From Promethearchaeota archaeon (GTDB lineage: Archaea; Asgardarchaeota; Lokiarchaeia; Sigyniarchaeales; SOKP01), in assembly GCA_030606095.1 (NCBI GenBank), contig JAUWHC010000222.1:1-5377 (forward strand): 5,377 nucleotides of DNA, given 5' to 3'. The translations under genes were made by a program, and so were the position numbers. This document shows, one piece after another, positions 5,101 through 5,377 of the stretch. Below the pieces are notes generated by a model. That model made no database searches. It was not told where the DNA came from and worked only from the letters and a program-made list of their open reading frames with translations. Numbering within the stretch: the first letter of the stretch is position 1; each line of letters opens with the position of its first letter.

Positions 5101-5181
5101 AAAAAGTTTATATATCACCTCGGTATATATAATTGTATAGAAAAACGAAGAGTTTTTCATAAGAACTCAAAAATTTGGTGA
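5053..5181 (+). CDS. Doubtful 42-residue ORF upstream of the regulator
   Basis: ATG 5053 opens a 42-codon frame ending in TGA at 5179-5181. It begins MTSNFNSSDYLGS and ends in a basic segment (EKRRVFHKNSKIW). The stop overlaps the regulator's GTG (5178-5180) as GTGA, the classic arrangement of coupled genes. A GTGAG lies directly against the ATG rather than at normal spacing. The best TATA box for the regulator (5107-5115) lies inside the frame, which argues that the ORF is fortuitous. No family is recognised. Chance ORFs of this length are not rare, so it is kept at low confidence. Confidence 0.2.
   Translation: MTSNFNSSDYLGSISTKKFIYHLGIYNCIEKRRVFHKNSKIW
5101..5115 (+). promoter_or_regulatory. 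Promoter of the ribbon-helix-helix gene
   Basis: AAAAAGTTTATATAT fits an archaeal purine-rich BRE followed by a TATA box (TTTATATAT, 5107-5115). The box ends 62 bases before GTG 5178, close to the 61 bases seen for the minus-strand genes. Transcription would start near 5135-5138. A GGTATATA (5122-5129) lies between box and start and resembles the GGCATATA of the elements at 4938-4971, so it is a possible autoregulatory site. Confidence 0.55.
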
Positions 5182-5377
5182 TTAAAATAAAATTAATTTC
5201 AGTAAATTTACCAGAATCTTATTTAAAGGTTTTAGAAATACTCGTTTCGGAAAATAAGTTTCCAAATCGAAGTGAAGCAATACGGGTCGGGATTAGGGAC
5301 TTGATTAGGACGGAGTATCTTATAGAGCAGTCAGTGAGGAGTAAATTTAGTCCAAATTTAATAGAAACTGAGATTGA
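5178..5377 (+). CDS. Ribbon-helix-helix (CopG/Arc-type) transcriptional regulator, partial at 3' end
   Basis: The first 66 residues are visible and the gene runs off the window. Counting from GTG 5178, the pattern is a DNA-contacting beta strand KLISVNL (5-11), helix 1 from P12 to E25, then the NRSEAIRVGIRDLI segment (30-43) that forms helix 2 with its conserved N-x-S-E-A-I/R start. This is the ribbon-helix-helix fold, which dimerises and binds short inverted or direct repeats in the major groove. The residues beyond 45 (TEYLIEQSVRSKF) suggest a longer C-terminal part, so it may be a regulator with an extra domain or an antitoxin; the window does not decide. The start is uncertain: no ATG is present, TTG 5175 and GTG 5178 are in frame, and GGTGAT at 5177-5182 overlaps the GTG. 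It faces away from the 107-residue gene across a shared control region. Confidence 0.8.
   Translation, partial: MIKIKLISVNLPESYLKVLEILVSENKFPNRSEAIRVGIRDLIRTEYLIEQSVRSKFSPNLIETEI

Overview
The window is AT-rich and reads as archaeal chromosome. The evidence is a replication factor C (RFC) clamp loader with a distinct archaeal-type large subunit, TATA-box promoters (TTTATATA or TAAATATAAA) upstream of genes, Shine-Dalgarno sites of the GGTGAT/GGAGG type that match the usual archaeal 16S 3' end, and oligo-T tracts in terminator positions. The phylum cannot be fixed from the sequence. An Asgard or related lineage is a guess, based on the unusual RfcL N-terminal insertion and the eukaryote-like third clamp-loader subunit.

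All complete, well-supported genes lie on the minus strand, so the order of transcription runs from right to left. At about 4.9 kb there is a 107-residue protein of unknown function with a PC4-like look. It is followed by a T10 tract. Next is a 93-residue protein with four CxxC pairs (a double zinc ribbon), and then a four-gene cluster that looks like an operon: GNAT acetyltransferase, canonical RFC small subunit (RfcS), divergent RFC small-subunit paralogue (called RfcX here), and RFC large subunit (RfcL). The cluster gaps are 15 bp, 26 bp and 9 bp. The RfcX stop codon is embedded in the RfcL Shine-Dalgarno site. A small hairpin with a U-rich loop follows RfcL, and a possible next gene begins at the left edge.

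At the right edge, divergently oriented on the plus strand, a ribbon-helix-helix (CopG-type) regulator begins and runs off the window. The roughly 290 bp between it and the 107-residue gene holds facing promoters, two near-identical 13-bp palindromic elements 21 bp apart, and a doubtful 42-codon ORF.

The three RFC genes should together build one clamp loader that opens PCNA and loads it on primed DNA. RfcS has every catalytic motif. RfcX keeps its P-loop and SRC arginine finger but has lost the Walker B acidic residues, the sensor-1 Asn, the sensor-2 Arg and the NASD motif. This suggests a specialised, poorly hydrolysing subunit comparable to the eukaryotic RFC3/Rfc5 position. RfcL carries an unusually long charged segment before its P-loop and lacks the usual C-terminal PCNA-binding box. 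This remodelled clamp loader is the most interesting content of the window. Nothing here looks like a mobile element, CRISPR array, or rRNA/tRNA gene.
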